From positions 1 through 25,688 of the forward strand of contig JABXHG010000126.1 of NCBI GenBank assembly GCA_013393545.1: a stretch of 25,688 nucleotides of DNA, given 5' to 3'. This DNA comes from Alteromonadaceae bacterium (GTDB lineage: Bacteria; Pseudomonadota; Gammaproteobacteria; Pseudomonadales; Oleiphilaceae). Numbering within the stretch: position 1 is the first letter of the stretch; every line of letters starts with the position of its first letter. Below, piece by piece: positions 15,301 through 23,398 of this stretch. A program made the translations under genes and the position numbers. The notes below the pieces were generated by a model. It saw nothing but the letters and a program-made list of their open reading frames with translations, was not told where the DNA came from and did no database searches.

Positions 15301-16719
15301 TTAGATAATACGTGAGAACCGCTGGCTGGCGCCTTCCTTGCGATACAGATCGAAGATCTGGCAAATAGCACGAATCAGCAGGCGCCCTGCCGGCTGCACC
15401 TGCAGCAACCGGCCATCATCGCCAATCAACTCGTCTTCTATCATCGGCTTCAGGCGCTGCAGCTCGTCGGCGAAGTAGCGGTCGAAGTTCTCACCCCACT
15501 GGTCGGCAAACTGCTGGCGATCCAGCCGGAACTGACAGATCAGCTGGCCAATCACCCAGCGGCGGATACGGTCATCCCGAGTCAGGTTCACGCCCCGGAT
15601 AATGGCCAACTGGCCAGCATCGATAGACTTCTCCCAGGCTTCCAGATCGTGGTTGTTCTGGAAGTAAGCATCGTCGGTTTGACCAATAGCAGAAACGCCG
15701 AGAGAGACCAGATCGCAATCCGAATGGGTGGTATAGCCCTGGAAGTTCCTGTGCAGGCGACCTTCGCGCTGGGCCACCGCCAGGCTGTCGTCCGGCTTGG
15801 CGAAATGATCCATGCCGATGTACTCGTAACCGGCCTCCAGCAGACGGTTGATGGTGTTGTGCAGGATGGTCAGTTTCTGCTGCGGGCTGGGCAGGGTGTC
15901 TCCCTGGATGCGGGTTTGCGGATAGAAGCGGTCCGGCAGGTGCGCGTAGCTGAATACTGACAGCCGGTCCGGCGACATCTTGATGACTTCTTCCAGGGTC
16001 TCGGCAAAGCTTTCCGGGGTCTGGTACGGCAGGCCGTAGATCAGATCCAGGTTGATGGACTGGAAACCGATGCGCCGGGCTTCGTCCAGCACGCCCTGGG
16101 TCATGTCCTGGGGCTGAATGCGGTTGACCGCCTTCTGCACTTCCGGGTTCACATCCTGAACCCCCAGGCTGATGCGGTTGAAGCCGAGATCCCACAAGGT
16201 GGGCAGGGTGTCCTGGTCCACTTCGCGCGGGTCAATCTCCACGCTGTAGTCGTGATCATCCCCGGACTGCAGGTTGAACAGCTCGCCATAGCCGGCCATC
16301 AGGTGCTTCATCACGTCTTTCGGCAGGAAGGTGGGCGTACCGCCGCCCCAGTGCAGCTGTTTCACCGGCCGATCGGCGCCGAACAATTTCGCCTGGATGG
16401 CGGCCTCTTTCAGCAGGCGTTCCACATAAGGCATGGCCTTATCGCGCTTTTTGGTGATCACCTTGTTGCAGGCGCAGTAGTAGCACAGGTGCGCACAGAA
16501 CGGCAGATGGGTGTACAGGGAAATCGGCCCGCCGGCGGCCTTGCTGCGCCCGGCGGCTTTCACCATGTCTTCGATGGAATACTCGCGGTTGAACTCCACC
16601 GCCGTGGGATAGGAGGTATAACGCGGGCCGCTCAGATCATAGCGGCGGATCAGGTTCTCGTCCCAGATGAATTCGGGCAGTTCAACGGTCTGTGCGGGTG
16701 CAGCGGTATCGGAGGCCAT
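15301..16719 (-). CDS. hemN: Oxygen-independent coproporphyrinogen III oxidase HemN
   Basis: 472 aa from ATG 16719; a GTG at 16728 would add three residues. It is a radical-SAM enzyme converting coproporphyrinogen III to protoporphyrinogen IX without oxygen. The 4Fe-4S/SAM motif CAHLCYYC gives C75, C79 and C82, and the family-typical extra Cys follows in CACNK. The N-terminal SGPRYTSYPTA and the WGGGTPTFL glycine motif are also true-HemN features, distinguishing it from HemW-like proteins. It shares a divergent region with the photolyase gene and has a clear FNR/Anr promoter. Part of this gene (16424-16506 and flanks) reappears in the chimeric frame at the left end of the window. Confidence 0.96.
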   Translation of the reverse strand: MASDTAAPAQTVELPEFIWDENLIRRYDLSGPRYTSYPTAVEFNREYSIEDMVKAAGRSKAAGGPISLYTHLPFCAHLCYYCACNKVITKKRDKAMPYVERLLKEAAIQAKLFGADRPVKQLHWGGGTPTFLPKDVMKHLMAGYGELFNLQSGDDHDYSVEIDPREVDQDTLPTLWDLGFNRISLGVQDVNPEVQKAVNRIQPQDMTQGVLDEARRIGFQSINLDLIYGLPYQTPESFAETLEEVIKMSPDRLSVFSYAHLPDRFYPQTRIQGDTLPSPQQKLTILHNTINRLLEAGYEYIGMDHFAKPDDSLAVAQREGRLHRNFQGYTTHSDCDLVSLGVSAIGQTDDAYFQNNHDLEAWEKSIDAGQLAIIRGVNLTRDDRIRRWVIGQLICQFRLDRQQFADQWGENFDRYFADELQRLKPMIEDELIGDDGRLLQVQPAGRLLIRAICQIFDLYRKEGASQRFSRII

Positions 16720-16766
16720 AGTTAACACTCTGAACGTAAAAATTATCGGCGGGCCGGAAAACGGGC

Positions 16767-16808
16767 ATTATGCCTGACCGGCCGGGTGGCGCGATTGACT
16801 CGAATCAC
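16767..16808 (-). promoter_or_regulatory. Anr/FNR-activated promoter of hemN
   Basis: TTGACTCGAATCAC at 16795-16808 matches TTGAT-N4-ATCAA in 8 of 10 fixed positions. On the minus strand CATAAT (16772-16767) lies exactly at -12 to -7 when the site is centred at -41.5, with a start near 16760. hemN genes of pseudomonads are Anr-controlled, so site, spacing and gene function agree. Confidence 0.78.
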
Positions 16809-16911
16809 GACAGTGTACCAGTTTGCCCACTGAACCACCCTTGCGCCCATGGCGTATTGTGCCTACCTCTTGTGGATAATCCCAAAGGATAAACCTGAAA
16901 CGGAGCCGGCC

Positions 16912-17958
16912 ATGGCCAACCTGATTCTTGTTCTCGGCGACCAGCTGTCCCCGGAGCTGTCCGCCCTGGAAAACGCCGACAAAACCCGGGACCGGATAGT
17001 CATGGCGGAAGTGGCCGAGGAAGCCGGCTACACCAACCACCACAAGAAAAAACTGGTGCTGCTGTTCAGCGCCATGCGCCACTTTGCCGACCAGCTGTGC
17101 GAAGACGGCTGGCAGGTGCATTACCAGAAGTTCCACCCGGACAACCCTCATCACAGCCTTGAGGCCGTGCTTGCCGACCAGTTGGCCAGTGGCGACTTCG
17201 AGAGGGTGATCACCACCGAATGTGGCGAATGGCGCCTGCATGAGCAGATTCTGAAGTGGCCCAAGCGACTGGGCGCACCGGTGGAAGTTCGCCCGGATTC
17301 ACGCTTTATCGCCAGCAAGGACGAATTCGCCCAATGGGCCAACGGCCGAAAACAGCTGCGCATGGAATTCTTCTACCGCGAAATGCGCCGCAAAACCGGC
17401 CTGCTGATGACCCCGGATGGCAAGCCCGAGGGCGGGCAGTGGAACTTCGACGCCGACAACCGGAAAAAGTGGACCGGCAAACCGCCGGCACCGGCGCCGT
17501 TCCGAGTGGAGCTGGATGCCATCACCCGGGAAGTAATCGAACTGGTGGACACTCATTTTGCCGAGCATTTCGGCACCACCGACGACTTCCACTTTGCCGT
17601 CACGGCCGAAGACGCCCGGGCCGCTTTGGAGCATTTCCTCGACTTTGCCCTGCCCTGTTTCGGGGATTACCAGGATGCCATGTCCGACAGTGAAGACTGG
17701 CTGTTCCACTCCATTCTCTCGCCGTACATCAATTGCGGCCTGCTGGACCCGCTAACCGTCTGCGAAGCGGCCGCGCAGGCCTGGGTTGCCGGCCGCGCAC
17801 CCCTGAACGCGGTGGAAGGGTTTATTCGCCAGATCCTGGGCTGGCGCGAATTCGTGCGCGGGATCTACTGGCTAAACATGCCCGGCTATGCCCGGCTATG
17901 CCCGGGAGAACCGGCTGGGCAACACCCGCGCCCTGCCCTGGTTCTACTGGACCGGTGA
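16912..17958 (+). CDS. 5' part of a frameshifted bacterial (6-4) photolyase/FeS cryptochrome
   Basis: Begins at ATG 16912 with a GGAG site 6 nt upstream; a longer reading from 16849 has no family support. ILVLGDQLSPELSAL is the typical start of deoxyribodipyrimidine photolyase-related proteins (PhrB/CryB group), and the central helical part (GRAPLNAVEGFIRQILGWREFVRGIYW) belongs to the FAD domain. At 17881-17900 a 10-bp tandem duplication shifts the frame, and the sequence ends in about 20 unrelated residues at 17958. The 3' part continues in another frame (17888-18454). Without the duplication the protein would be about 510 aa, the normal length for this family. Confidence 0.88.
   Translation: MANLILVLGDQLSPELSALENADKTRDRIVMAEVAEEAGYTNHHKKKLVLLFSAMRHFADQLCEDGWQVHYQKFHPDNPHHSLEAVLADQLASGDFERVITTECGEWRLHEQILKWPKRLGAPVEVRPDSRFIASKDEFAQWANGRKQLRMEFFYREMRRKTGLLMTPDGKPEGGQWNFDADNRKKWTGKPPAPAPFRVELDAITREVIELVDTHFAEHFGTTDDFHFAVTAEDARAALEHFLDFALPCFGDYQDAMSDSEDWLFHSILSPYINCGLLDPLTVCEAAAQAWVAGRAPLNAVEGFIRQILGWREFVRGIYWLNMPGYARLCPGEPAGQHPRPALVLLDR
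17881..17905 (+). repeat. 10-bp tandem duplication that breaks the photolyase gene
   Basis: CCCGGCTATG occurs twice in direct succession (17881-17890, 17891-17900) and is followed by CCCGG, 2.5 units in all. Removing one unit restores the expected reading NMPGYARENRLGNTRALPW. The arrangement is a classic slipped-strand product and is reversible in principle. Confidence 0.92.
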
Positions 17959-18454
17959 CACCAAAATGCGCTGCATGCATAAGGCCATCGACGCCACCCG
18001 GCGCAACGCCTACGCCCACCACATCCAGCGGCTGATGGTGACCGGCAATTTCGCCCTGCTGGCCGGCGTTAAACCCGAAGAGATCTGCGACTGGTACCTG
18101 GCCGTCTACGCCGATGCCTACGACTGGGTGGAGTTGCCCAACGTATTGGGCATGGTGATGCACGCCGACGGCGGCTATCTGGGCTCCAAGCCCTACGCCG
18201 CCAGCGGCAAATACATCCAGCGCATGTCGGATCACTGCAAGCACTGCCACTACAAGGTGCAGGACGCCACCGGTGAACGCGCCTGCCCGTTCAACGCCCT
18301 GTACTGGCATTTTATCGACCGGCACCGGGACGATTTCGCGGGCAACCCGCGCATGGGCATGATGTACCGGAACTGGGACCGCCAAAAACCGGAAAGGCGC
18401 CAGGCACTGCTGGCGCGGGCCGAACATCTGCTGGCAAACATTGAAACACTTTAG
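17888..18454 (+). CDS. 3' part of the frameshifted (6-4) photolyase/FeS cryptochrome
   Basis: 188 aa readable from an ATG created within the duplicated unit. It carries the FAD-binding helices (NRLGNTRALPWFYWTGDT, MVTGNFALLAGVKP, WVELPNVLGMV) and the four cysteines that bind the 4Fe-4S cluster of this photolyase group: one in KMRCMHKAID, and three in DHCKHCHYK and ERACPFN. All core residues look intact, so the break is recent or recurrent rather than old decay. On its own this piece lacks the N-terminal antenna domain and half of the FAD site and should not be functional. Confidence 0.87.
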   Translation: MPGYARENRLGNTRALPWFYWTGDTKMRCMHKAIDATRRNAYAHHIQRLMVTGNFALLAGVKPEEICDWYLAVYADAYDWVELPNVLGMVMHADGGYLGSKPYAASGKYIQRMSDHCKHCHYKVQDATGERACPFNALYWHFIDRHRDDFAGNPRMGMMYRNWDRQKPERRQALLARAEHLLANIETL

Positions 18455-18578
18455 CCCGGGCAGTGAGCGCCAGGCCCGGCTTGCATTCCCTCGGTTTCCG
18501 GTCAACACTCAACCAAGACGCTGAACGCTTTTCAATAACAACAAACACCGGTTTGGTTGCAACCGCCAAGGGGTGCCC

Positions 18579-19430
18579 ATGCCCGACCTGAGCTTTCTTG
18601 CGCCCTATGACTTTTCACCACTGACCCTTCTCGCCTTCGTTCTGGTCCTGGCGGGCTATGGCAGAGCGTTGTTGCGCATGGCACCAGATCAGCGGCCGGG
18701 CTTGCTGCGGATCGCCACCTTCACGCTGGGCGTTCTGCTCTGCTATGGAGTCATGCAGACACGCTTCGATTACTTCTCCCAGTACATGTTTTTCGTACAT
18801 CGGGGCCAGCACCTGATCCTGCACCACCTCGGCCCGTTCCTTATTGCCCTGTCCAACCCGCTACCAATCTTCCGCTTCTGGTACCGGGCTCTCGGGCTGG
18901 CCAACAAACCCTGGCTGGCGCCCGTTGCCTGGCTGTACCGGCTGCTGCAACAGCCGGTGATCGCGGCGGTGCTGTTTGTCGGCCTGATTTACTTCTGGCT
19001 CTGGCCCGCCGTGCATTTCGACGCCATGCTGTCCCGGGATCTTTACTGGCTGATGAACTGGAGCATGCTGCTGGACGGCCTGCTGTTCTGGTGGCTGATG
19101 TTTGACCCGCGCTCACCAGCGAAAACCACGGCACTGGGCTATGGCAAACGCATCCTCATTCTGGCGCTGGTGGCACTGCCACAGATGATTCTGGGTGCCT
19201 GGATCGTGTTCTCCCGGGATATGGTGTACGACGTGTATGAAGTCTGCGGCCGGGCCTGGCCACTGGCGCCGGAAACCGACCAGCTGCTGGGCGGGCTGCT
19301 GACCTGGATACCACCGGCGATGATGAGCATTCTGGGTATTCTGATTCTGCTGCGTCGGGCCATGCACGCCGATACGCCCCGGCCACACCCGGGCCAGCCC
19401 CGATCGCTGGTGAATGGAGGTGCTTCATGA
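18579..19430 (+). CDS. ctaG: CtaG-type cytochrome c oxidase assembly protein (caa3_CtaG family)
   Basis: 283 aa from ATG 18579, which has AAGGGG five nt upstream; the GTG at 18573 overlaps that site and is less likely. Six to seven hydrophobic helices span the protein. The conserved HRGQHLILHHLGPFLIAL segment carries a cluster of His residues in a membrane context, a hallmark of the caa3-type CtaG family, proposed to help build the CuB site of heme-copper oxidases. A WPLAPETDQLLGGLLTW segment near the C-terminus is also typical. It overlaps the Sco-like gene by 4 bp (ATGA), so both act together in copper delivery. No oxidase structural genes are in the window. Confidence 0.88.
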   Translation: MPDLSFLAPYDFSPLTLLAFVLVLAGYGRALLRMAPDQRPGLLRIATFTLGVLLCYGVMQTRFDYFSQYMFFVHRGQHLILHHLGPFLIALSNPLPIFRFWYRALGLANKPWLAPVAWLYRLLQQPVIAAVLFVGLIYFWLWPAVHFDAMLSRDLYWLMNWSMLLDGLLFWWLMFDPRSPAKTTALGYGKRILILALVALPQMILGAWIVFSRDMVYDVYEVCGRAWPLAPETDQLLGGLLTWIPPAMMSILGILILLRRAMHADTPRPHPGQPRSLVNGGAS

Positions 19431-20020
19431 AAACCGGACTGGCGGCACTGCTGGCCGCCTTGGCCTTACTGGCAGGCTGCGGCAATAATCAACCCTGGCA
19501 TGGCAAGGACATCAGCGGGTTGATGCCGGAGCTGGCGTTTGAGCTCACCGGCACCAACGGCCAGACAGTCACCGCCTCGGACTCCGCCGGCCAGCTTCGC
19601 CTGCTGTATTTCGGTTTCACCTCCTGTCCGGACGTGTGCCCGGATACCCTCGCACGGCTGCGCGTGGCCATCAATCAGTTACCCGAAGCAAAACGCGAAC
19701 AAGTGGAAGTGCTGTTTGTCAGCGTGGACCCGAAACGGGATACGCCCGAGCGACTGGCCAGCTATGTGAATTTCTTTGGCGAGCACGTTACCGGCCTGAC
19801 CGGCACCGAGGCGCAACTACGCGCACTCAGCAAGCGCTACCGCACCACCTTCGGCTATGACGAGCCAGATGAGAACGGCAACTACAACGTCTCCCACAGC
19901 AGCGCCGTTTACGTGTTCGACCACCAGGGCCGGGCCAGACTGCTGCTGCGCCCGGACCTGTCTGCACAAGCCATCAGTGAAGACCTCGCCCGGCTGGCAG
20001 AGGAAAACACCGGTGCCTGA
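19427..20020 (+). CDS. SCO1/SenC family copper chaperone lipoprotein
   Basis: 197 aa. A lipoprotein signal peptide ends in LLAGC (C18). The thioredoxin-like domain has the copper-binding pair in [10 protein letters not shown] (C67 and C71) and the third ligand H157 in [12 protein letters not shown], all three in the family positions. Sco proteins deliver copper to, or reduce the CuA cysteines of, cytochrome c oxidase, and some serve nitrous-oxide reductase or redox defence. Translational coupling to ctaG supports the oxidase-assembly role. It would be anchored in a membrane and face the periplasm. Confidence 0.93.
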   Translation: MKTGLAALLAALALLAGCGNNQPWHGKDISGLMPELAFELTGTNGQTVTASDSAGQLRLLYFGFTSCPDVCPDTLARLRVAINQLPEAKREQVEVLFVSVDPKRDTPERLASYVNFFGEHVTGLTGTEAQLRALSKRYRTTFGYDEPDENGNYNVSHSSAVYVFDHQGRARLLLRPDLSAQAISEDLARLAEENTGA

Positions 20021-20096
20021 ACCGCCAAAGCTGATCCCGATTGGTGGGGCCGCCGTAGTTCACCACAACATTGACCACCATTGTCCAAAGCCAACT

Positions 20097-20249
20097 GTGA
20101 GCCACAAGAAACCCCATTTACCCAGCAAACAATGCCCGGTATGCCAGCGCCCGTTCAACTGGCGCAAGAAATGGGCGCGGGACTGGCCGAATGTTCGTTA
20201 TTGCAGCGAGCGCTGCCGGCGTTCAGCGCGGAGAAGCCTGGAACGGTGA
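20097..20249 (+). CDS. DUF2256-type small cysteine protein
   Basis: 50 aa from GTG 20097. It shows the full DUF2256 pattern, [18 protein letters not shown] then WRKKWARDW and YCSERCRR. There are two CxxC/CxxxC pairs in a basic background, probably a zinc ribbon. Its function is unknown, but the family is often found beside photolyase/cryptochrome genes, and a broken photolyase lies 1.6 kb upstream here. An in-frame GTG at 20013 overlapping the Sco stop, with GAGG upstream, would give 78 aa, but the extra N-terminus looks unlike the family. Confidence 0.75.
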   Translation: MSHKKPHLPSKQCPVCQRPFNWRKKWARDWPNVRYCSERCRRSARRSLER

Positions 20250-20283
20250 GCAGAACGCCGGCCAATCAACTGTTTCTGTGCGA

Positions 20284-20757
20284 TTAGCTTTCCGCGTTCT
20301 CGTCCGTTGTCTCGGCCCCACCATCCGCCTTTTCCAGTGACGGCAGCACCAGCACAGTACAGGGCGCATTCACCGACACATATTCCACGGTGGCCTTGCG
20401 CAAATGCCAGGGGCTGCCACTGCCCCGGGACACCAGCACCAGCAAATCCACACACAACTGGCCGGCCAGAGCCACCAGCTTCTCACCAATGTTGCCGGCC
20501 ACCACGTGCATGGTGGCATCCCGGTTCATTGGCAGGTATTTGCGCACCAGTAAATCCAGCTTCTTGTGCACCTCGGCCTCCTTGGCCTCTGGCGCATCCT
20601 CGGTCACGTGCGGGAAAAACCCGCCACCGCCCGGGTTATACACACTGGCCAGGTGCAGCTCACCGTCTTCATCCAGGAGATTCAGGCCGGCTTCCAGCGC
20701 CCGCTTGCCTTCGTGGTCGTCTTCCGGATCAATCGCGATTAACAGCTTCCGGTACAT
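20284..20757 (-). CDS. Universal stress protein (UspA family)
   Basis: 157 aa, with an AGGAG site upstream of the ATG. The N-terminal KLLIAIDPEDDHEGKRALEAGL and the CVDLLVLVSRGSGS/NAPCTVLVLP C-terminal half are UspA features. The ATP-binding pattern G-x2-G-x9-G(S/T) is degenerate: the loop reads RGSGSPWHLRKATVEY without the last Gly. It may therefore not bind ATP, or may do so differently. Its first 29 bp lie inside the end of the BCCT transporter gene, so the two are translated together. By analogy with Usp proteins that modulate osmolyte transporters in halophiles it may regulate that transporter; this is inference. Confidence 0.9.
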   Translation of the reverse strand: MYRKLLIAIDPEDDHEGKRALEAGLNLLDEDGELHLASVYNPGGGGFFPHVTEDAPEAKEAEVHKKLDLLVRKYLPMNRDATMHVVAGNIGEKLVALAGQLCVDLLVLVSRGSGSPWHLRKATVEYVSVNAPCTVLVLPSLEKADGGAETTDENAES

Positions 20758-22351
20758 AGTCGTTCTCCTGTTTCGGTTCGCTCTCGGCGGCTTCCACCTC
20801 CGGGAAGGCCCGCCCTTTCACCAGGTCTGTCACATCGTAACCCCGGTAATCCGCCCGCAGGGCGCGGAACAGGGACACCGCCATAAACAACAGTAGCAGA
20901 CAGAACGGCAGCCCCAGCGAGGTGATCACATTCTGCAGGGCCTCCAGGCCACCGGCCAGCAACAACGTTGCGGCCACCACACCCTGGGCCGCTGCCCAGA
21001 AAATCCGCTGGCGTACCAGCGAAGGCTGCTCCTCCCGGCGGGTCAGCATATCGATCACCAGAGACGCCGAATCCGATGAGGTGGTGAAGAAAATCACGAT
21101 GATCACCACGCTCAGGGCAGACGCCACTTCCGCCAGGGGGAAAGCTTCCAGGAAGGCAAAGATAGCCACCGACGGGTCCTGCTCCACCTGGCTGGCCAGA
21201 TCCACTACCCCGCTGTTCTCGACGGAAATTGCCGACAGCCCGAACACCCCGAACCAGACCAGCGTAAACGCCGTAGGCGCAAACAGCACGCCGGCCACGA
21301 ACTCACGAATGGTTCGGCCCCGGGAAATCCGGGCGATAAAGATGCCCACATAGGGAGCCCAGGAAATGGTCCAGGCCCAATAGAACAACGTCCACTGGCG
21401 CTGCCAGTCGGTTTCCTTGAAGGTTTCAGTCCAGAATGCCAGCCACGGCAGGGCATCGAAATAATCGCCGATGCTTTGCACCATGCCCTCGGCAATAAAA
21501 ATGGTCGGCCCCATGGCCGCGACAAACAGAATCAGGGTAATGGCCAGCACAATATTCAGCTGCGACAGCCGGCGCACGCCGTTATCCAGCCCAAGCGCCA
21601 CCGACACAGCCGCAATGGAAGCGATCACCGTGATCAGCACCACCTGTACGAAGCCATTGGAAGGCACACCGAACAAATAATTCAGACCACTGTTCAGCTG
21701 CAGCGTGCCCAGCCCCAAAGAGGTTGCCACGCCAAACAGCGTGCCCAGCACCGCAATCACATCAATGGCCCAGCCCAGCGGTCCGAACGCGCGTTCACCC
21801 AGCACCGGGTAAAACAAGCTGCTGATGCGCATGGGCAGATCATGCCGGTAGGCGAAATAACCGATGGCCAGGCCAGGCATGGCGAAGATGGTCCAGGTAT
21901 GCAGCACGAAGTGGTACAGGCTGATGGTCATGGCATCCGTGGCCGCTTGTTCCGTGCGGGACTCTACCCCGTCAAACGGTGGGCTGGCGAATTGCGATCC
22001 TGGCTCCGCGCCACCCCAGAACATCAGGATGGTGCCAATACCGGCCGCAAACAGCATGGTAAACCAGGTAAGGTTGGAATAATCCGGCCGGCTGTCGTCA
22101 CTGCCCAGCCGGATACTGCCGTAGCGGCTGACTGCCAGGCCAAACAGGAAAATCAGCAGCGAGGAAACAGAGAGAATGTAGAACCAGCCAAGGTTGCGGG
22201 CCACCCAGCCAGTCAGCACGCCGAAAGCATTCGCCACCTGCTTGTCAAAAGGCACCGCCAGCGCCACGAAAACAATGGCCACGGCCGCCGAGGTAAAGAA
22301 TATTCCGGGTATCGTCTGCAAACCCAGTCGTCGTTGCAGCCGCTCCAGCAC
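20729..22351 (-). CDS. BCCT family transporter (betaine/choline/carnitine-type)
   Basis: 540 aa from GTG 22351, with GGGAG six nt upstream. About twelve transmembrane helices are visible. The BCCT signature is strong (FYWAWTISWAPYVGIFIARISRG without the ends), followed by RTIREF. In the glycine-rich helix the usual GMGIG reads GIGTI (AAGIGTILMFWGGAEP), losing the third Gly. In the aromatic box WAWWxxW reads WAWTISW, losing one Trp. Both positions bear on substrate and ion choice in well-studied members, so the substrate cannot be called; an amino-acid-derived osmolyte, DMSP or an unrelated quaternary amine are all possible. The C-terminal tail is short and acidic. It overlaps the stress-protein gene. 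Confidence 0.92.
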   Translation of the reverse strand: MLERLQRRLGLQTIPGIFFTSAAVAIVFVALAVPFDKQVANAFGVLTGWVARNLGWFYILSVSSLLIFLFGLAVSRYGSIRLGSDDSRPDYSNLTWFTMLFAAGIGTILMFWGGAEPGSQFASPPFDGVESRTEQAATDAMTISLYHFVLHTWTIFAMPGLAIGYFAYRHDLPMRISSLFYPVLGERAFGPLGWAIDVIAVLGTLFGVATSLGLGTLQLNSGLNYLFGVPSNGFVQVVLITVIASIAAVSVALGLDNGVRRLSQLNIVLAITLILFVAAMGPTIFIAEGMVQSIGDYFDALPWLAFWTETFKETDWQRQWTLFYWAWTISWAPYVGIFIARISRGRTIREFVAGVLFAPTAFTLVWFGVFGLSAISVENSGVVDLASQVEQDPSVAIFAFLEAFPLAEVASALSVVIIVIFFTTSSDSASLVIDMLTRREEQPSLVRQRIFWAAAQGVVAATLLLAGGLEALQNVITSLGLPFCLLLLFMAVSLFRALRADYRGYDVTDLVKGRAFPEVEAAESEPKQENDYVPEAVNRD

Positions 22352-22423
22352 AGCAAACTCCCGTCGTTGTTAGCGAAAACGAGACTCTAGCATATAACCG
22401 AGCAGCCTTCTCTTATGCAGCTC

Positions 22424-22455
22424 TTGACCTTATTGTTACTAACAGGTTTTCTAAT
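22424..22455 (+). promoter_or_regulatory. MerR-family (CadR/PbrR-like) metal-responsive promoter
   Basis: TTGACC (22424-22429) and TCTAAT (22450-22455) are good -35 and -10 boxes separated by 20 bp, the over-long spacer that MerR-type activators need. Inside lies the dyad ACCT (22427-22430) to AGGT (22444-22447), and the overall sequence resembles CadR/PbrR operators. It faces the cation transporter gene. No MerR-family gene is in the window, so the regulator must act from elsewhere. Confidence 0.78.
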
Positions 22456-22484
22456 AGCGGCAAATGCATTTAATGGAGCGCCCC

Positions 22485-23384
22485 ATGGCGGAAACCTGCA
22501 AAAACAGTTGCGGCTGCAGCAGCAGCCAGAACGAGCCGGAACCCAGAAACGGACTGCCGGACAACGCCTCTGCCCAATGGCAGACCCGCTACCGCATTCC
22601 GAAAATGGACTGCCCGTCCGAAGAACGAATGATCCGCATGGCGCTGGACGGCGTGGACGCCGTGAAAGCGCTGTCGTTTGACCTGCAGCAGCGCGAGTTG
22701 ACGGTTATGCACGATGGTGATGCAGGCGCCATCACGGAAAAACTGCAGCCGCTGAACCTCGGCACCGAGCTGGAAGACACCGAACAGGCCAGTGCCGAGG
22801 CTCTGCAAAAGGCCCATGACAGTGCCATCGACCCCGCCAAAGAAGCCGGCACGCTGAAAATTCTGCTGGCGATCAACGCAGTGATGTTTTTCGTGGAACT
22901 GACCACCGGCATCCTCGCCCAGTCCACCGGCCTGATTGCCGACTCCATGGACATGTTTGCCGATGCCGCCGTATATGGTCTGGCCATCTACGCGGTGGGC
23001 CACAGTGTGAAGATGCAGGTGCGGGCGGCCCATGTGGCCGGTGTGTTGCAGTTGATTCTGGCTCTTGGCGTGTTGCTGGAAGTAGGCCGGCGGTTCTGGT
23101 TCGGCAGTGAACCGCAATCCATGCTGATGATCGGCATGGCGGTTGTCGCCCTGATTGCCAACAGCATCTGCCTGTACCTGATCAGTGCCCACCGCAAGGG
23201 TGGCGCCCATATGAAGGCCAGTTACATTTTTTCCGCCAATGATGTGATCATCAATCTCGGAATCATCCTGGCCGGCGGCCTGGTAGCTCTGACCGGTTCC
23301 AACTACCCGGATCTGATTATCGGTACCGTGGTGGGGCTGATTGTCCTGAACGGGGCGCGGCGGATTCTGGCGCTGAAGAGTTAA
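22485..23384 (+). CDS. Cation diffusion facilitator with Cys-rich tail and HMA-like N-terminal domain
   Basis: 299 aa from ATG 22485, which has GGAG six nt upstream; ATGs at 22464 and 22473 are weaker. The N-terminus CKNSCGC (C5, C9, C11) may bind metal. Residues about 35-100 form a ferredoxin-like HMA domain with MDCPSEE in the metal-loop position, one Cys short of the usual CxxC. The membrane part (about 115-299) has five to six helices with the CDF acidic sites ADSMDMFADAAVYG and FSANDVIINLG. CDF proteins export divalent cations by proton antiport. With a CadR/PbrR-type promoter, Cd, Pb, Zn or Co are likely inducers. The cytoplasmic C-terminal domain of longer CDFs is absent. Confidence 0.9.
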   Translation: MAETCKNSCGCSSSQNEPEPRNGLPDNASAQWQTRYRIPKMDCPSEERMIRMALDGVDAVKALSFDLQQRELTVMHDGDAGAITEKLQPLNLGTELEDTEQASAEALQKAHDSAIDPAKEAGTLKILLAINAVMFFVELTTGILAQSTGLIADSMDMFADAAVYGLAIYAVGHSVKMQVRAAHVAGVLQLILALGVLLEVGRRFWFGSEPQSMLMIGMAVVALIANSICLYLISAHRKGGAHMKASYIFSANDVIINLGIILAGGLVALTGSNYPDLIIGTVVGLIVLNGARRILALKS

Positions 23385-23398
23385 GTGGTTGCCCTCTC

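Noticed and set aside
16868..16880. GATAAT near 16875-16880 as a -10 box of the photolyase gene
   Set aside because: No acceptable -35 at 16-18 bp upstream; could be chance.
18454..18479. CCGGGC/GCCCGG stem after the photolyase gene as a terminator
   Set aside because: Only six base pairs and no T-run, so too weak to list.
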